From JBMNGW01 sp050950025 (GTDB taxonomy: Bacteria; Spirochaetota; Spirochaetia; Sphaerochaetales; Sphaerochaetaceae), in NCBI GenBank assembly GCA_050950025.1, contig JBMNGW010000003.1:15673-79672 (forward strand): DNA of 64,000 nt, in the 5' to 3' direction. The notes beneath the pieces were generated by a model. The model ran no database searches and was not told the origin of the DNA. It saw nothing but the letters and a program-made list of their open reading frames with translations. Made by a program: the position numbers and the translations under genes. Positions 35,562-44,753 of the stretch are shown in pieces; within the stretch, counting starts at the first letter, position 1, and every line of letters starts with the position of its first letter.

Positions 35562-36866
35562 ATGAACGTTTTAATATTCGGCTTAGGCTTATTAGGCGGA
35601 GGTTTTTCCTCAGCCACCTATTTTCTCGACCGCGGCGATCAGGTGCGAATAACTGATTTGCGCTCAGAAGAGTCGCTTGGCGGTCCTTTGGAAATTCTCA
35701 AACAACGGGGGGCAACTGCAGTCTGCACTGAACACCGCTACAGCGATGTTGAATGGGCCGATTTAGTAATCAAAAACCCGGCAGTTTCTCCCGATAACCC
35801 CTATTTGAAAGTAGCTCGGAAAATTGAGACAGACATCTCCTACCTTCTTAGCTCTTCAGTTGCCCAAAAGACCAAAGTTATTGCCATCACCGGTACAAAA
35901 GGGAAAACCTTTACTGTAGCGACCGTTACCCATATTTTAAACAGTGTGGGCAAAGAAGCTTTGCAGTTTGGTAATATGGGTATCAGTGGTTTCACTATTC
36001 TCAGCGAGTTGGAAAAACGGGAGCAAGAAGGGCTACCACTGCCCTCGTATTTAGTATGTGAGCTCTCTTCTTGGCAAATCCGTGATCTATATCATTCTAA
36101 TGGTAAAACTATTCCCCCTCTTTCACTGGTAGCTCTAACTAGCCTTTTTCCCGATCATTTGAATTGGTACAACGATTACCAAAGTTATAAAGAGGACAAA
36201 TGGCTCCTTTTTGGCTCTTCGTATGCCCGCATCATTATGAGCGAACAACATGCAGCTGAATTTTCTCAATCGCTGGGGAAAAAGCCCAAGGGAATCAAAA
36301 CAGTGGAAAGCTTTGCCGATGCATCTAATCAAGATCCTAAAAACCAAGTTGCCTTTGCAATTTGTAGGAGCTTGGGAGTCGGCTCACGGCAAATCGCCTC
36401 TGCTTTGGAATCATTTACGGGAGTTCCCCATCGCCAAGAACAAGTGGCAATCAAAGATCATATCGTCTTCATTAACGACTCGGCAGCGACCATCCCCGAA
36501 TCGGTCTCTTTTTCGTTGCTCTATTGCCCTTGGCCGTTTCATTTAATCAGCGGCGGAACCGATAAAAACCTGGCAGCTGAGGGGATGCTTGAGGCCCTGA
36601 AGCGAGCCTCATCGATTCATCTGCTTAGCGGTAATTTTACTGACAATAAACTTATTCCTTTATTAAAAAGAGAGAAGATTCCCTTCCACGGTCCTTTTAA
36701 TTCAATGGAGGCCGCTTTTCACTCAGCAGTAGCCAGTGCACGTAACAGCTTAAGCATTCATCAAACCACGGCTGTTATCCTCTCACCCGGGGCTACTTCA
36801 TATGGTCTATTTTTGCATGAATTTGATCGAGGAGATCAGTTTAGAGCTTTAGTACATGCTCTTTAG
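35562..36866 (+). CDS. murD: UDP-N-acetylmuramoylalanine--D-glutamate ligase
   Basis: This 434-residue Mur ligase starts with a Rossmann loop FGLGLLGGG, then the ATP loop AITGTKGKTFT (usual form GTNGKTT), CELSSWQ, LFPDHLNWYNDYQSYKEDK and the MurD-type end SPGATSYGLFLHEFDRGDQF. It adds D-Glu to the peptidoglycan precursor. ATG 35562 follows AAGGA; an upstream in-frame extension of 93 codons is not coding. The Asn-to-Lys change in the P-loop is unusual but the Lys-Thr core is kept. The stop overlaps the convergent FemAB gene. Confidence 0.9.
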   Translation: MNVLIFGLGLLGGGFSSATYFLDRGDQVRITDLRSEESLGGPLEILKQRGATAVCTEHRYSDVEWADLVIKNPAVSPDNPYLKVARKIETDISYLLSSSVAQKTKVIAITGTKGKTFTVATVTHILNSVGKEALQFGNMGISGFTILSELEKREQEGLPLPSYLVCELSSWQIRDLYHSNGKTIPPLSLVALTSLFPDHLNWYNDYQSYKEDKWLLFGSSYARIIMSEQHAAEFSQSLGKKPKGIKTVESFADASNQDPKNQVAFAICRSLGVGSRQIASALESFTGVPHRQEQVAIKDHIVFINDSAATIPESVSFSLLYCPWPFHLISGGTDKNLAAEGMLEALKRASSIHLLSGNFTDNKLIPLLKREKIPFHGPFNSMEAAFHSAVASARNSLSIHQTTAVILSPGATSYGLFLHEFDRGDQFRALVHAL

Positions 36867-37834
36867 CGATGAAGGGCCAACCAGATTCGTTCCACTGCCA
36901 CATAGATTCCATACACTCCCTTTTTGTAGCGGTAATCGACAGTGGGCGGACGGCTATAGACCTCACCACCAAAGCTCTGTTTAAAAAACTTAAGGCTCTT
37001 TAGGTGTTGATCGGCAGTTGCATCGGTGCTGATGCCATACAAATCATACACACTACACCCCTTCTCTATTGCCCGGCCAATGGCATAATCTTGCAACACA
37101 TAACTGATTGAAGCGTCTTGATCAACTGCCGTTGCTCCGTACAAATAAAGTGCCTCTTTGGCACCAAAGAGCACTACAATGCCCCCTAAAACACTATTGC
37201 CTTTGCAAGCCAAAAATAAAAGAGATTCACCATCAAGGCCCTTTAGTTGCAGTGCCTTTTTAATATAATCGGCACTGCGGGGAGAAAAGTGTGCTTTTTG
37301 AGCTCTTTGGCGATATAAAGCATACCATTGGTTGAACAGCTTCTCATCTTTTTCATCCCAGCATGCGATTGTCATAAGGGGATCACGCTTTTTTAAATGA
37401 CGAAGCGTCCGTTTTTTATACGCAGAAGCAACTCTTTCATACCCCTGTGTTAGATTAAGGCGCACAGTTGCCTCCGGTTGAATGGCATAACGACATTGAA
37501 TGAGATTTGCATCAGCTTGATAGGGTGCATTCCAAGGTAAATCAAAACGGACAAAAGCCACCTGAGATCCCAACAAGGGTTTCAAAAGCTTGCCAATACG
37601 GTGTGGCTCAATACCAGAGGCGAAAGGAATATAAGCCAACTGTTGTTTGCCGACAAGTGTTTTAATGAGAACCAAAAAATGAATTGGTTTGGCATGCCGA
37701 TTTTCTTGGTAGGAGAAAGCGCATGGATTCCACCCTGAGCTCTGTTTTACAGTTGCCCAGTAGCTACTTTGCAAAGCCGATGCATTTGGGCCAAGCAGCT
37801 TTAGATCAATGCGCTTGAGCTCTCCTTGGCTCAT
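36863..37834 (-). CDS. FemAB-type peptidoglycan interpeptide-bridge aminoacyltransferase
   Basis: This 323-residue protein has the twin GNAT-like layout of FemABX: FVRFDLPWN and RKTLRHLKKRD-like middle (RTLRHLKKRDP) and GGIVVLFGAKEALYLYGAT toward the end, then YDLYGIS. FemABX enzymes add amino acids from aminoacyl-tRNA to lipid II or related acceptors. It lies next to murD (convergent) and metG (same strand, 3-base gap). The actual bridge residue cannot be told from the sequence. Confidence 0.8.
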   Translation of the reverse strand: MSQGELKRIDLKLLGPNASALQSSYWATVKQSSGWNPCAFSYQENRHAKPIHFLVLIKTLVGKQQLAYIPFASGIEPHRIGKLLKPLLGSQVAFVRFDLPWNAPYQADANLIQCRYAIQPEATVRLNLTQGYERVASAYKKRTLRHLKKRDPLMTIACWDEKDEKLFNQWYALYRQRAQKAHFSPRSADYIKKALQLKGLDGESLLFLACKGNSVLGGIVVLFGAKEALYLYGATAVDQDASISYVLQDYAIGRAIEKGCSVYDLYGISTDATADQHLKSLKFFKQSFGGEVYSRPPTVDYRYKKGVYGIYVAVERIWLALHR

Positions 37835-37837
37835 AAA

Positions 37838-40024
37838 TCAGCCTACATCTCCATTTAGATAGGTCGAAACAGTAAGGGTCTTGCCTTCCGATCCAATCCG
37901 ATGGCCGTCTATCATCACCACTCCATTGACTGTTTTCAAAGGAAGGGAGAAAAACAGGTCGCTTTTTAGCTGAGTTCTTGGCTCTTTTGGACTAACAAAC
38001 CCTTCGGCATTCAATTCTGTGCCCACTTCAAATTGGTCGGCAAAAATCACTTCACACGTTTGGTGAAACTCAGCTTGGGGGTCACTGGCAGCCAATAACA
38101 TTCCCCGGCTTTTTACTCCTCTGAAATTAGCCGGCTTCAAGTTCTCCACCAATACAATATTGCGTTGGTCTAGTTCTGCTTCTTTGTAGAAAGGGACAAT
38201 GCTCGAAACAATTGTCGTCGGTTCTTCTTTTCCTGTGTTCAGAGTTAAAATATAGAGTCTATCGCCACCGCTATGTCTTTCAATTTGTTCAATCTTAGCC
38301 ACTCTCAAAGTCACTTTTTCGGTAAAGAGGGCTGCGGGGCTTTGCACGTCATCCATGGTGTTCGTCTCCTTATTCTGGGGTTGCTGCACTCCGGCGTAGC
38401 GGTTACGTAATGTTTCGATATGATCATCCTCCAATTTGGTAAAGAGGTAGTCAAACTCACTGATGCTCAGCTCTTCTTCATAGATACCTAAACCACTCCA
38501 ATCTTTTTGGTTGCTGCCGATGTACGTTAACAACCGTTTGCTGGTAGCTGGCATATACGGAGCGATTAACAGAGCCAAATCGCGAATCAAATAGAAAAGT
38601 GTTTTTAACAGGGAAGCAGCTTGAGCTGGATTGGCAGTTCTTTGTTTCCAAGGTTCCCCATCTTGAAAGGCTTTGTTGCCTATTGAAGAGAGGGCAAATA
38701 TCTGGCGCAAAGCTTCGCGCAGTTCCGCTTTTTCCAAAAGATCCACTATGTGCTCTTCTTTTTCCACAACCTGATCAACTAATGATTGATCAAGTTCTCC
38801 GTCAGGCATCTTACCATCGTAAAAGCGGGAAATAAACGAAAGGGTCCTGTGGACTAGATTGGAGAGGTTGCCTATCAGCTCTCCGTTAACAAGGTGTTGA
38901 AACTCTTTCCAAGTGAACAGCACGTCGGCTTTTTCGGGGCGGTTATAATAAAGATAAAAGCGCCACACATCGGGGGGAATATTGGTTTGTTGCACATCAT
39001 TGCCAAAAATACCGGTACCCCGACTTTTGGAGAATTTACCCCCCTCATAATTCAGATATTCACTGCTTGACATATGATGAAGCATCGTCCACTTCTCACC
39101 GCTTGCTAGTAAAGTGATGGGGAAAATGACTGTATGAAAGGGGATGTTATCTTTGCCGATGAATTGATACAGCTCCACATTTTCCGGATTTTGCCACCAC
39201 GAACGCCACTGATCTGTGAAACTGGCTGTAATGGAAATATAGCCGATGGGGGCATCAAACCATACATAAAAGACTTTATCTTCGTACCCTTTTTTCGGGA
39301 CGGGAATTCCCCACTTCAAATCACGGGTAATGGCCCTCTCTTTTAGACCATCTCGCATCCAGGAGCGGGTTGTTTGGATGGCGTTTTTAGCCCAAAACCC
39401 TTTTTGCGAAGCCTCATCCATCCATTTTTTCAGCAGCGGCAGTGCTTTGGGTAAATCTAGATAGAGGTGCTTGGTCTGTTTGAGAATCGGCGTGTTGCCA
39501 CAGATACCACACACTGGATTTAGTAAGTCGGTCGGATCGAGTAAGGTTCCGCATTGATCGCACTGATCGCCGCGGGCACTTGTCGAACCGCAAAATGGGC
39601 AAGTCCCCTCAACAAAGCGGTCGGCCAAAAACCGTTGGTCATGCTCACAGTAAAGCTGCTTAATATGAGCTTCTTTAATATACCCGGCTGCTTCGACTTT
39701 TTTAAACAAATCTTGAACGATTTGGGTTTGCAACGGGGCGCTGGTCCGCCCAAAATAGTCGAAATCGATCTCAAACCACTCATAAATTTCTTTATGAATC
39801 GTATAATACCGATCGCACAGTTCTTTGGGAGAAATCCCCTCCATTAGGGCTTTGGTTTCGCTGGCGGTGCCGTACTCGTCGGTACCGCAAATATAGAGCG
39901 TCTCATACCCTCTTAGGCGGCAAAAACGGGCATAGGCATCGGCAGAGAGGACTTGAATCAAGTTGCCAAGGTGGGGAATGTTATTGACATATGGCAAAGC
40001 TGAGGTAATCAAACGTTTTTTCAT
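37838..40024 (-). CDS. metG: Methionyl-tRNA synthetase with C-terminal tRNA-binding domain
   Basis: This 728-residue enzyme has the HIGH-like PYVNNIPHLGN at the N-terminus, two zinc knuckles (CPFCG with CDQCG, and CGICG), the KMSKS-like KFSKSRGTG, and from about residue 620 a Trbp111-type tRNA-binding OB domain (KVTLRVAKIEQIERH). It charges initiator and elongator tRNA-Met. The start has no ribosome site, and a good promoter ends only 6 bases before the ATG, so the message is probably leaderless. Confidence 0.96.
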   Translation of the reverse strand: MKKRLITSALPYVNNIPHLGNLIQVLSADAYARFCRLRGYETLYICGTDEYGTASETKALMEGISPKELCDRYYTIHKEIYEWFEIDFDYFGRTSAPLQTQIVQDLFKKVEAAGYIKEAHIKQLYCEHDQRFLADRFVEGTCPFCGSTSARGDQCDQCGTLLDPTDLLNPVCGICGNTPILKQTKHLYLDLPKALPLLKKWMDEASQKGFWAKNAIQTTRSWMRDGLKERAITRDLKWGIPVPKKGYEDKVFYVWFDAPIGYISITASFTDQWRSWWQNPENVELYQFIGKDNIPFHTVIFPITLLASGEKWTMLHHMSSSEYLNYEGGKFSKSRGTGIFGNDVQQTNIPPDVWRFYLYYNRPEKADVLFTWKEFQHLVNGELIGNLSNLVHRTLSFISRFYDGKMPDGELDQSLVDQVVEKEEHIVDLLEKAELREALRQIFALSSIGNKAFQDGEPWKQRTANPAQAASLLKTLFYLIRDLALLIAPYMPATSKRLLTYIGSNQKDWSGLGIYEEELSISEFDYLFTKLEDDHIETLRNRYAGVQQPQNKETNTMDDVQSPAALFTEKVTLRVAKIEQIERHSGGDRLYILTLNTGKEEPTTIVSSIVPFYKEAELDQRNIVLVENLKPANFRGVKSRGMLLAASDPQAEFHQTCEVIFADQFEVGTELNAEGFVSPKEPRTQLKSDLFFSLPLKTVNGVVMIDGHRIGSEGKTLTVSTYLNGDVG

Positions 40025-40030
40025 GCAGTC

Positions 40031-40059
40031 ACTATACAGCTCTCAAGCTCTTTTATCAA
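40031..40059 (-). promoter_or_regulatory. metG promoter (leaderless arrangement)
   Basis: Minus strand TTGATA (40054-40059), 17 bases, TATAGT (40031-40036), each 5 of 6 to consensus. Transcription would start at or next to the A of the metG ATG (40024). Confidence 0.6.
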
Positions 40060-40075
40060 TTGGAAGGGCACTTCA

Positions 40076-40104
40076 TTGACGAGCTAATCCTTCTGCTATA
40101 CATT
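40076..40104 (+). promoter_or_regulatory. Promoter of hflKC
   Basis: TTGACG (40076-40081), 17 bases, TACATT (40099-40104), about 35 bases before hflK. The metG promoter lies back to back with it. Confidence 0.55.
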
Positions 40105-40138
40105 AGAGGTGGCCTTTTATGGCCATAGGAGGGTATCA

Positions 40139-41137
40139 ATGGCAACAACGGGTACGAAATTTCGTTTCCCGCAGCAGATCAGCCCCAAACTCATTCTGGC
40201 TATCATCGGAGTGATTATCCTTTTTTTCACGATCATCAGTACACTATTCGTAGTTGATCAAAAAGAGGAGGCGGTTGTTCTCAGATTTGGAAAATTTAGT
40301 AAAATTGCCGGTCCGGGATTGCAGGTAAAACTGCCTTTCGGCATCGACAAAAATTACAACATCCCCACCAAAGTTATCCAGACAATGAATTTTGGCCAAG
40401 GGGTGGCAAACAACTCCGGAGAATCAATTTTCTTCCCCTCTTCCTCAACTTCACGAAGTACGGAAGAAGAAGCAGTGATGCTCACCGGAGACTTGAATAT
40501 CGTCAATGTGCAGTGGATTATTCAATACCGTATTGAAGACCCTGCCAAATGGCTGTTCAATGTTCATGAGCGGGATAAAACCATCAGAGACATCAGTCAA
40601 AGTGTTATCAACCAACTTGTCGGTGATTTGCCTATTTTGGCTATCATGTCGAGTAAGCGAACTGAAATAGAAGTTGAATCACAGACTATGATGCAAAACA
40701 TCTTCGACTCCTACGACTTTGGAGTGAGGGTTGTGACGGTCAAACTGCAAAACATTGTTCCCCCTATTGGGGAAGTGCAGGACGCTTTTGAAGATGTCAA
40801 CAAAGCTATTCAAGATATGAACCGCTTAATTAACGAAGGCAAAGAGCAGTACAACAGGGAGATTCCCAGGGCCCAAGGAGAGGCGGCTCAGCTGCTTTTA
40901 GTGGCAGAAGGATATGCTGCTGAGCGAGTTAATAATGCCGATGGAGATGTGGCGCGCTTTAACGCTGTCAGAGAAGCTTATGCATACAACAAGGAAATTA
41001 CCTCTCGCCGTCTTTACATTGAGACGATGGAAGAAATTCTTGGCGGCCGTGATCAGAAGCTGACGCTCATCGATAAACATTTGGACAATTTCTTGCCAAT
41101 TAGTACCCTCGGTACAGGCCAGGGGGGTGCACAATGA
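40139..41137 (+). CDS. hflK: HflK-type SPFH/prohibitin-family membrane protein
   Basis: This 332-residue protein has one N-terminal membrane anchor (LILAIIGVIILFFTIISTLF, residues about 15-34), then an SPFH domain starting DQKEEAVVLRFGKFSKI and an alanine/glutamate-rich helical region (QGEAAQLLLVAEGYAAERV). HflK and HflC form a large periplasm-facing assembly that encloses and modulates FtsH. ATG 40139 follows AGGAGG. It overlaps hflC by 4 bases (ATGA). Confidence 0.9.
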   Translation: MATTGTKFRFPQQISPKLILAIIGVIILFFTIISTLFVVDQKEEAVVLRFGKFSKIAGPGLQVKLPFGIDKNYNIPTKVIQTMNFGQGVANNSGESIFFPSSSTSRSTEEEAVMLTGDLNIVNVQWIIQYRIEDPAKWLFNVHERDKTIRDISQSVINQLVGDLPILAIMSSKRTEIEVESQTMMQNIFDSYDFGVRVVTVKLQNIVPPIGEVQDAFEDVNKAIQDMNRLINEGKEQYNREIPRAQGEAAQLLLVAEGYAAERVNNADGDVARFNAVREAYAYNKEITSRRLYIETMEEILGGRDQKLTLIDKHLDNFLPISTLGTGQGGAQ

Positions 41138-42111
41138 AAAAACTAATTACAACACTGGTAATTATCGGCGTATTTCTTCTCATCTTCGTGTTACTTGGAC
41201 CATTTTTCATCCTTCAAGAGGGTGAAGTGGCCGTTGTAACCCGCTTTGGTCGAATCACTAATACCTATTTTACAGCGGGACTGAAAATTAAAGTCCCCAT
41301 GGTTGATAACGTGGTCAAATATCCCAAGAAAATCTTAAGTTGGGACGGAGATGCCCAACGGATTCCCACCAAAGAGAACCAGTTTATTTGGGTTGATACT
41401 ACTGCCCGCTGGCGCATTGCCGATCCGGGACTGTTTTATCAGTCGGTGAACACCCTCCCCTACGCCATCTTGCGCCTTAATGACATCATTGATTCAACTA
41501 TCCGCACGGTCATCAGTGAAAACTATCTTAACGAAGCTGTACGTAATACCAATCAAATCAATCAGATGCGTATTGAAGAGCAAGTGATGACGGTAGAAAA
41601 CCTTGAGGATGCCGAGCAGCTGCGCAACCTTACCCGAACTGATACTCAGCAGGAAAACATCAAAATTGGACGTGAAGGCCTTTCTCAGCAGATGCTTTCT
41701 ATTGCCAGCCAATTCACAAAAGAATTTGGAATTGAAGTGATCGATATCGTTATCAGGCAAATTCGCTACAGTACCGATTTGACTCAAAGTGTCTACCAAA
41801 GAATGATTAAAGAGCGTAATCAGATTGCAGAAGCTTATCGCTCGTATGGTATGGGACAGCAAGCCCGTTGGGTCGGAAAGACTGAAAACGACAAAAAGGC
41901 GATTATTAGCCAAGCCTATGCTAAAGCAGAGGAGGTCAAAGGTATAGCCGATGCCAAAGCAACACAAATTTATGCCGACTCATATGCACAAGACCCAGAG
42001 TTCTTTACGCTATGGCGGACCTTGGAATCGTACAAAAAGACAATTCCGCAACTGAATAAAATATTCTCAACTGAGATGGAGTATTTTGATACGCTCTACT
42101 CTGCCCAGTAA
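41134..42111 (+). CDS. hflC: HflC-type SPFH/prohibitin-family membrane protein
   Basis: This 325-residue protein has an N-terminal anchor (LVIIGVFLLIFVLLGPFFIL), the SPFH start LQEGEVAVVTRFGRI and a helical C-terminal region (YAKAEEVKGIADAKATQIYA). It pairs with HflK from the same operon to regulate FtsH proteolysis. Its transcript ends in a hairpin lying inside the 3' end of the Fur-family gene. Confidence 0.9.
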   Translation: MKKLITTLVIIGVFLLIFVLLGPFFILQEGEVAVVTRFGRITNTYFTAGLKIKVPMVDNVVKYPKKILSWDGDAQRIPTKENQFIWVDTTARWRIADPGLFYQSVNTLPYAILRLNDIIDSTIRTVISENYLNEAVRNTNQINQMRIEEQVMTVENLEDAEQLRNLTRTDTQQENIKIGREGLSQQMLSIASQFTKEFGIEVIDIVIRQIRYSTDLTQSVYQRMIKERNQIAEAYRSYGMGQQARWVGKTENDKKAIISQAYAKAEEVKGIADAKATQIYADSYAQDPEFFTLWRTLESYKKTIPQLNKIFSTEMEYFDTLYSAQ

Positions 42112-42120
42112 AAAACGTCA

Positions 42121-42149
42121 TCAGCGGCACGCAGGACACGTGCCGTTGA
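42121..42149. terminator. Terminator hairpin shared by hflC and the Fur-family gene
   Basis: TCAGCGGCACG and CGTGCCGTTGA (one G-U type mismatch) form an 11-bp stem with a 7-base loop. On the minus strand a T6 run follows; on the plus strand TATTTATTT follows. The stem encodes the last residues of the Fur-family protein. Confidence 0.7.
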
Positions 42150-42540
42150 TATTTATTTGGGCCTCTTGCATCCGATAATCAACAGGCAATTCAATCTCGG
42201 GGAAAGCCAAATCGTGCATATCAATGACATGATGGCACCCATCACAGCGAAAGTGAATATGGCTGTTGGTGTTGGCATCATAGCGCAGTTCATTTGTATC
42301 AATACTGATTCGCTTGATGATGTGCCGATCGCTAAGCAAATTCAACACATTGTAGACAGTCGTCCTTGAAATAGAAGCCATCCGGTGTTTCAGCCCTTCG
42401 TAAATCTCATCAGCTGATGGATGAATAGGATTTTCCAACAAATAGCGGAAAACAGCAACACGATGGTTCAAAGGCCTCACTCCGTGTTCCGCCAAATACC
42501 GTTTCTCTTCACCGGGGTGAATAAAAGGGACATGTTCCAT
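42121..42540 (-). CDS. Fur-family regulator, PerR-like
   Basis: This 139-residue protein has a winged-helix start (AVFRYLLENPIHPSADEIY, SISRTTVYNVLNLL) and the C-terminal metal sites: LRYD, HIHFRCDGCHHVIDM and CPAC, giving two CxxC pairs for structural zinc. The Asp in LRYD, the HIH pair and the following Asp match the regulatory metal ligands of PerR, so I favour a peroxide sensor over a ferric uptake regulator. That subfamily choice is inference. Its promoter region holds an imperfect palindrome. Confidence 0.8.
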   Translation of the reverse strand: MEHVPFIHPGEEKRYLAEHGVRPLNHRVAVFRYLLENPIHPSADEIYEGLKHRMASISRTTVYNVLNLLSDRHIIKRISIDTNELRYDANTNSHIHFRCDGCHHVIDMHDLAFPEIELPVDYRMQEAQININGTCPACR

Positions 42541-42571
42541 GACAAATGTATCTCCTGTAGGTACTGATTGA

Positions 42572-42599
42572 GTATTATCTCATTTGTGATGTCTGTCAA
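42572..42599 (-). promoter_or_regulatory. Promoter of the Fur-family gene
   Basis: Minus strand perfect TTGACA (42594-42599), 16 bases, TAATAC (42572-42577). TGAG-ATAATA-CTCA overlaps the -10 and might be the autoregulatory site; the match to a PerR box is poor. Confidence 0.5.
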
Positions 42600-42632
42600 C
42601 CTTCTCTACGGATTTAGTAGGAATCAAGAGAC

Positions 42633-42662
42633 TTTCAACACTGCCCAAAGCTGTAGTATAGT
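42633..42662 (+). promoter_or_regulatory. Candidate promoter of the lipoprotein gene
   Basis: TTTCAA (42633-42638), 18 bases, TATAGT (42657-42662), 14 bases before the lipoprotein ATG, leaving a very short leader. Confidence 0.4.
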
Positions 42663-42676
42663 CACTACGGATAGGA

Positions 42677-43099
42677 ATGATGGAAAAAAAAGGGATTGCC
42701 TTACTTCTATGCCTCTGTATTTTACTGCTTGGCAGTTGTGCTTTGACCAAAAATAGGATCGCTGTGGCCCCCCCTTTCACTATTATCAGCGGCAAGGTCA
42801 CCTATCCGAACAATCTGTACTTCCCCTCTCGAGTCAGACTTGAAATCACCTTATGGGAAATGGACCCGCATACTCGCCAATTGCAGATGGTAGTACAGCA
42901 AACTATCGCCAACCCCCAGCGCTTTCCTTTGAACTTTACACTTCGTTATGAGGCGCGCCAGATTAGCTTGAGTAAAGACTATTACATTAATGCGGTGCTT
43001 TACCGTCAAATGGAAGAAGAGCCCTACTTAAAAAGTCCTCTGGTTGGCCTCTTTTTAGGAGGCGGACAGCCAGCTCCTGTGCTGGACCTTTCCCTTTAA
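42677..43099 (+). CDS. YscW/YbaY-type lipoprotein
   Basis: This 140-residue protein has a typical lipoprotein signal: charged start, hydrophobic stretch, then lipobox LGSC with Cys near residue 21. The mature part (ISGKVTYPNNLYFPSRVRLE, ITLWEMDP, FPLNFTLRYEARQIS) has the strand pattern of the YscW/YbaY domain. Those proteins are outer-membrane-associated lipoproteins, some being secretin pilotins. No secretion genes are nearby, so the role here is unknown. It stands alone before argG. Confidence 0.7.
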   Translation: MMEKKGIALLLCLCILLLGSCALTKNRIAVAPPFTIISGKVTYPNNLYFPSRVRLEITLWEMDPHTRQLQMVVQQTIANPQRFPLNFTLRYEARQISLSKDYYINAVLYRQMEEEPYLKSPLVGLFLGGGQPAPVLDLSL

Positions 43100-43117
43100 T
43101 GTGTATATTTATACGCA
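43100..43117. promoter_or_regulatory. ARG-box-like operator 1 upstream of argG
   Basis: TGTGTATATTTATACGCA matches 8 of 10 fixed positions of the ArgR consensus (TGAAT-4W-ATTCA core) and is an inverted repeat. It shares 15 of 18 bases with the site at 48723-48740 before an amino-acid transporter. No argR gene is in the window. Confidence 0.65.
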
Positions 43118-43123
43118 GATAGC

Positions 43124-43158
43124 TTGTCTTTTATGATTATTTATGCAATATTTGCGTA
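43124..43158 (+). promoter_or_regulatory. argG promoter with second inverted repeat over the -10
   Basis: TTGTCT (43124-43129), 17 bases, AATATT (43147-43152). TATGCAA-TAT-TTGCGTA (43142-43158) is an inverted repeat covering the -10, about four helical turns from operator 1. Binding of ArgR at both would block transcription; inference. Confidence 0.5.
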
Positions 43159-43180
43159 TTAAACAAATAGAGGTGACACC

Positions 43181-44435
43181 ATGGCTCAAAAAAAAGTAAT
43201 TTTGGCTTATAGCGGAGGGCTCGATACATCAGTTATCCTAAAATGGTTAGTCAACAAAGGATTTGATGTCATCGCGTATGTGGCCAATGTTGGCCAAGAT
43301 GAAGATTTTGAGGCTATTCGGGAAAAAGCTCTGGCAACAGGGGCCTCCAAAGTCTATGTAGAAGACCTACGTAAAGAGTTTGTCACTGATTACATTTTTC
43401 ATGCTTTGAAGGCCAACGCTGTGTATGAGGGTAAATACCTTTTAGGAACAGCTATTGCCCGTCCTATTATTGCCAAACACCATATCAATATTGCCCGTAA
43501 GGAAAATACCCACTATGTTGCCCACGGCTCAACAGGCAAAGGCAACGACCAAGTGCGCTTTGAACTGGGCTATTATGCTTTGATGCCCGAAGTTACGATT
43601 ATTTCCCCGTGGAAAGACCCTGAATATTTGGCAGCCTTTGAAGGTCGAAGTGACATGATTGCCTATGCAAAAGCTCACGATATTTCTATTAAAGCCTCCA
43701 CTAAAAAACCGTACAGCGAAGATGAAAACCTTCTTCATATCAGCCATGAAGCGGGTATTTTGGAAGACCCCGAGCTTCGGTGCCCAGAGGATGTTTTCTC
43801 CCATACCCTCTCAGCCAAAGAGGCTCCCGATGTGGAAACGGTGCTTGCCATCGATTTTGAAGACGGTACCCCTGTTAAAGTGGTCAACGAAAATGATGGC
43901 ACTGTTGTCACCGATCCGCTGGAACTTTTTATTTACTTAAATGCCATCGGCAAACAAAATGCCATCGGGCGGGTCGACATGGTAGAAAACCGCTACATCG
44001 GTATTAAAAGCCGCGGAGTTTACGAAACACCGGGAGGGACCATTTTATGGTTTGCCCATCGCGATTTGGAAGGCATTTGCATGGATAAAGAGGTGATGCA
44101 TCTGCGTGATAGCCTAATGCCCAAATTTGCCGAGCTAATTTACAAACGGCTACTGGTTTAGTCCCGAATTCGATTTCCTTTCTGCCGCTTTTAACAAAAG
44201 CCAAGAGCTGATTAGCGGAACTGCTAAAGTTGCCCTTTACAAAGGAAACATCATCGGAGCGGGAGTGAGCAGCCCGTACTCATTGTACAACGAGGCCTTA
44301 GGCAGCATGGAAGTAGCCGGCGGGTATGAGCCAGTCGATTGCAAGGGATTCATTAACATCAATGGCATACGACTGCAAGCCCACCACTATTGGCTGAAGG
44401 CTAAGGAGCTGGAGCAAACAGGGAGCTCAACCTAA
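43181..44435 (+). pseudogene. argG: Argininosuccinate synthase with one extra base near the C-terminus
   Basis: Residues 1-320 are a normal ArgG: YSGGLDTSV (ATP loop), HGSTGKGNDQVRFELG, SEDENLLHISHE. At the AAA of 44144-44146 one additional base ends the frame at 44161. Without it the frame continues NGYWFSPEFDFLSAAFNKSQ to a stop at 44435, giving 417 residues, normal for the family. Loss of this C-terminal oligomerisation region would probably inactivate the enzyme. The ARG boxes upstream are well kept. A sequence error or a very recent mutation are both possible. Confidence 0.9.
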
Positions 44436-44723
44436 GGTTTCTTCGTAGTGCTCCATCCCCATGGCCAATATTTTCTCAATATGATCATCATTGAGCCGAT
44501 AATGGATGCTTCTGCCCTCTTTGCGATGGCGTACCAGTCGCGATGCTCGCAAGAGTTTCAACTGTTGACTGATAGTCGATTGCTGCATTCCCAATTTTTC
44601 GGCAATGGCATTAACTGGCAGTTCGCCATGCGAAAGGAGAAAGAGGATTTTCAAACGCGTTGAATCACCAAAGACTTTAAAAAAGTCGGCAATGTCAGAG
44701 ACTTCCTCGTCCAACGGAATCAT
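44427..44723 (-). CDS. ArsR-family winged-helix regulator
   Basis: This protein of about 98 residues has the ArsR core FKVFGDSTRLKILFLLSHGE, recognition helix MQQSTISQQLKLLRAS and wing VRHRKEGRSIHYRL. No cysteine metal site is evident. The ATG at 44723 has AAGGA 9 bases upstream; an ATG at 44747 is also in frame but coincides with the predicted transcription start and lacks a ribosome site. It is divergent from a hydroxyacid dehydrogenase gene, its likely target by position. Confidence 0.85.
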   Translation of the reverse strand: MIPLDEEVSDIADFFKVFGDSTRLKILFLLSHGELPVNAIAEKLGMQQSTISQQLKLLRASRLVRHRKEGRSIHYRLNDDHIEKILAMGMEHYEETLG

Positions 44724-44753
44724 GATAGAGTGTCCTTCGATATCCATAAGGCC

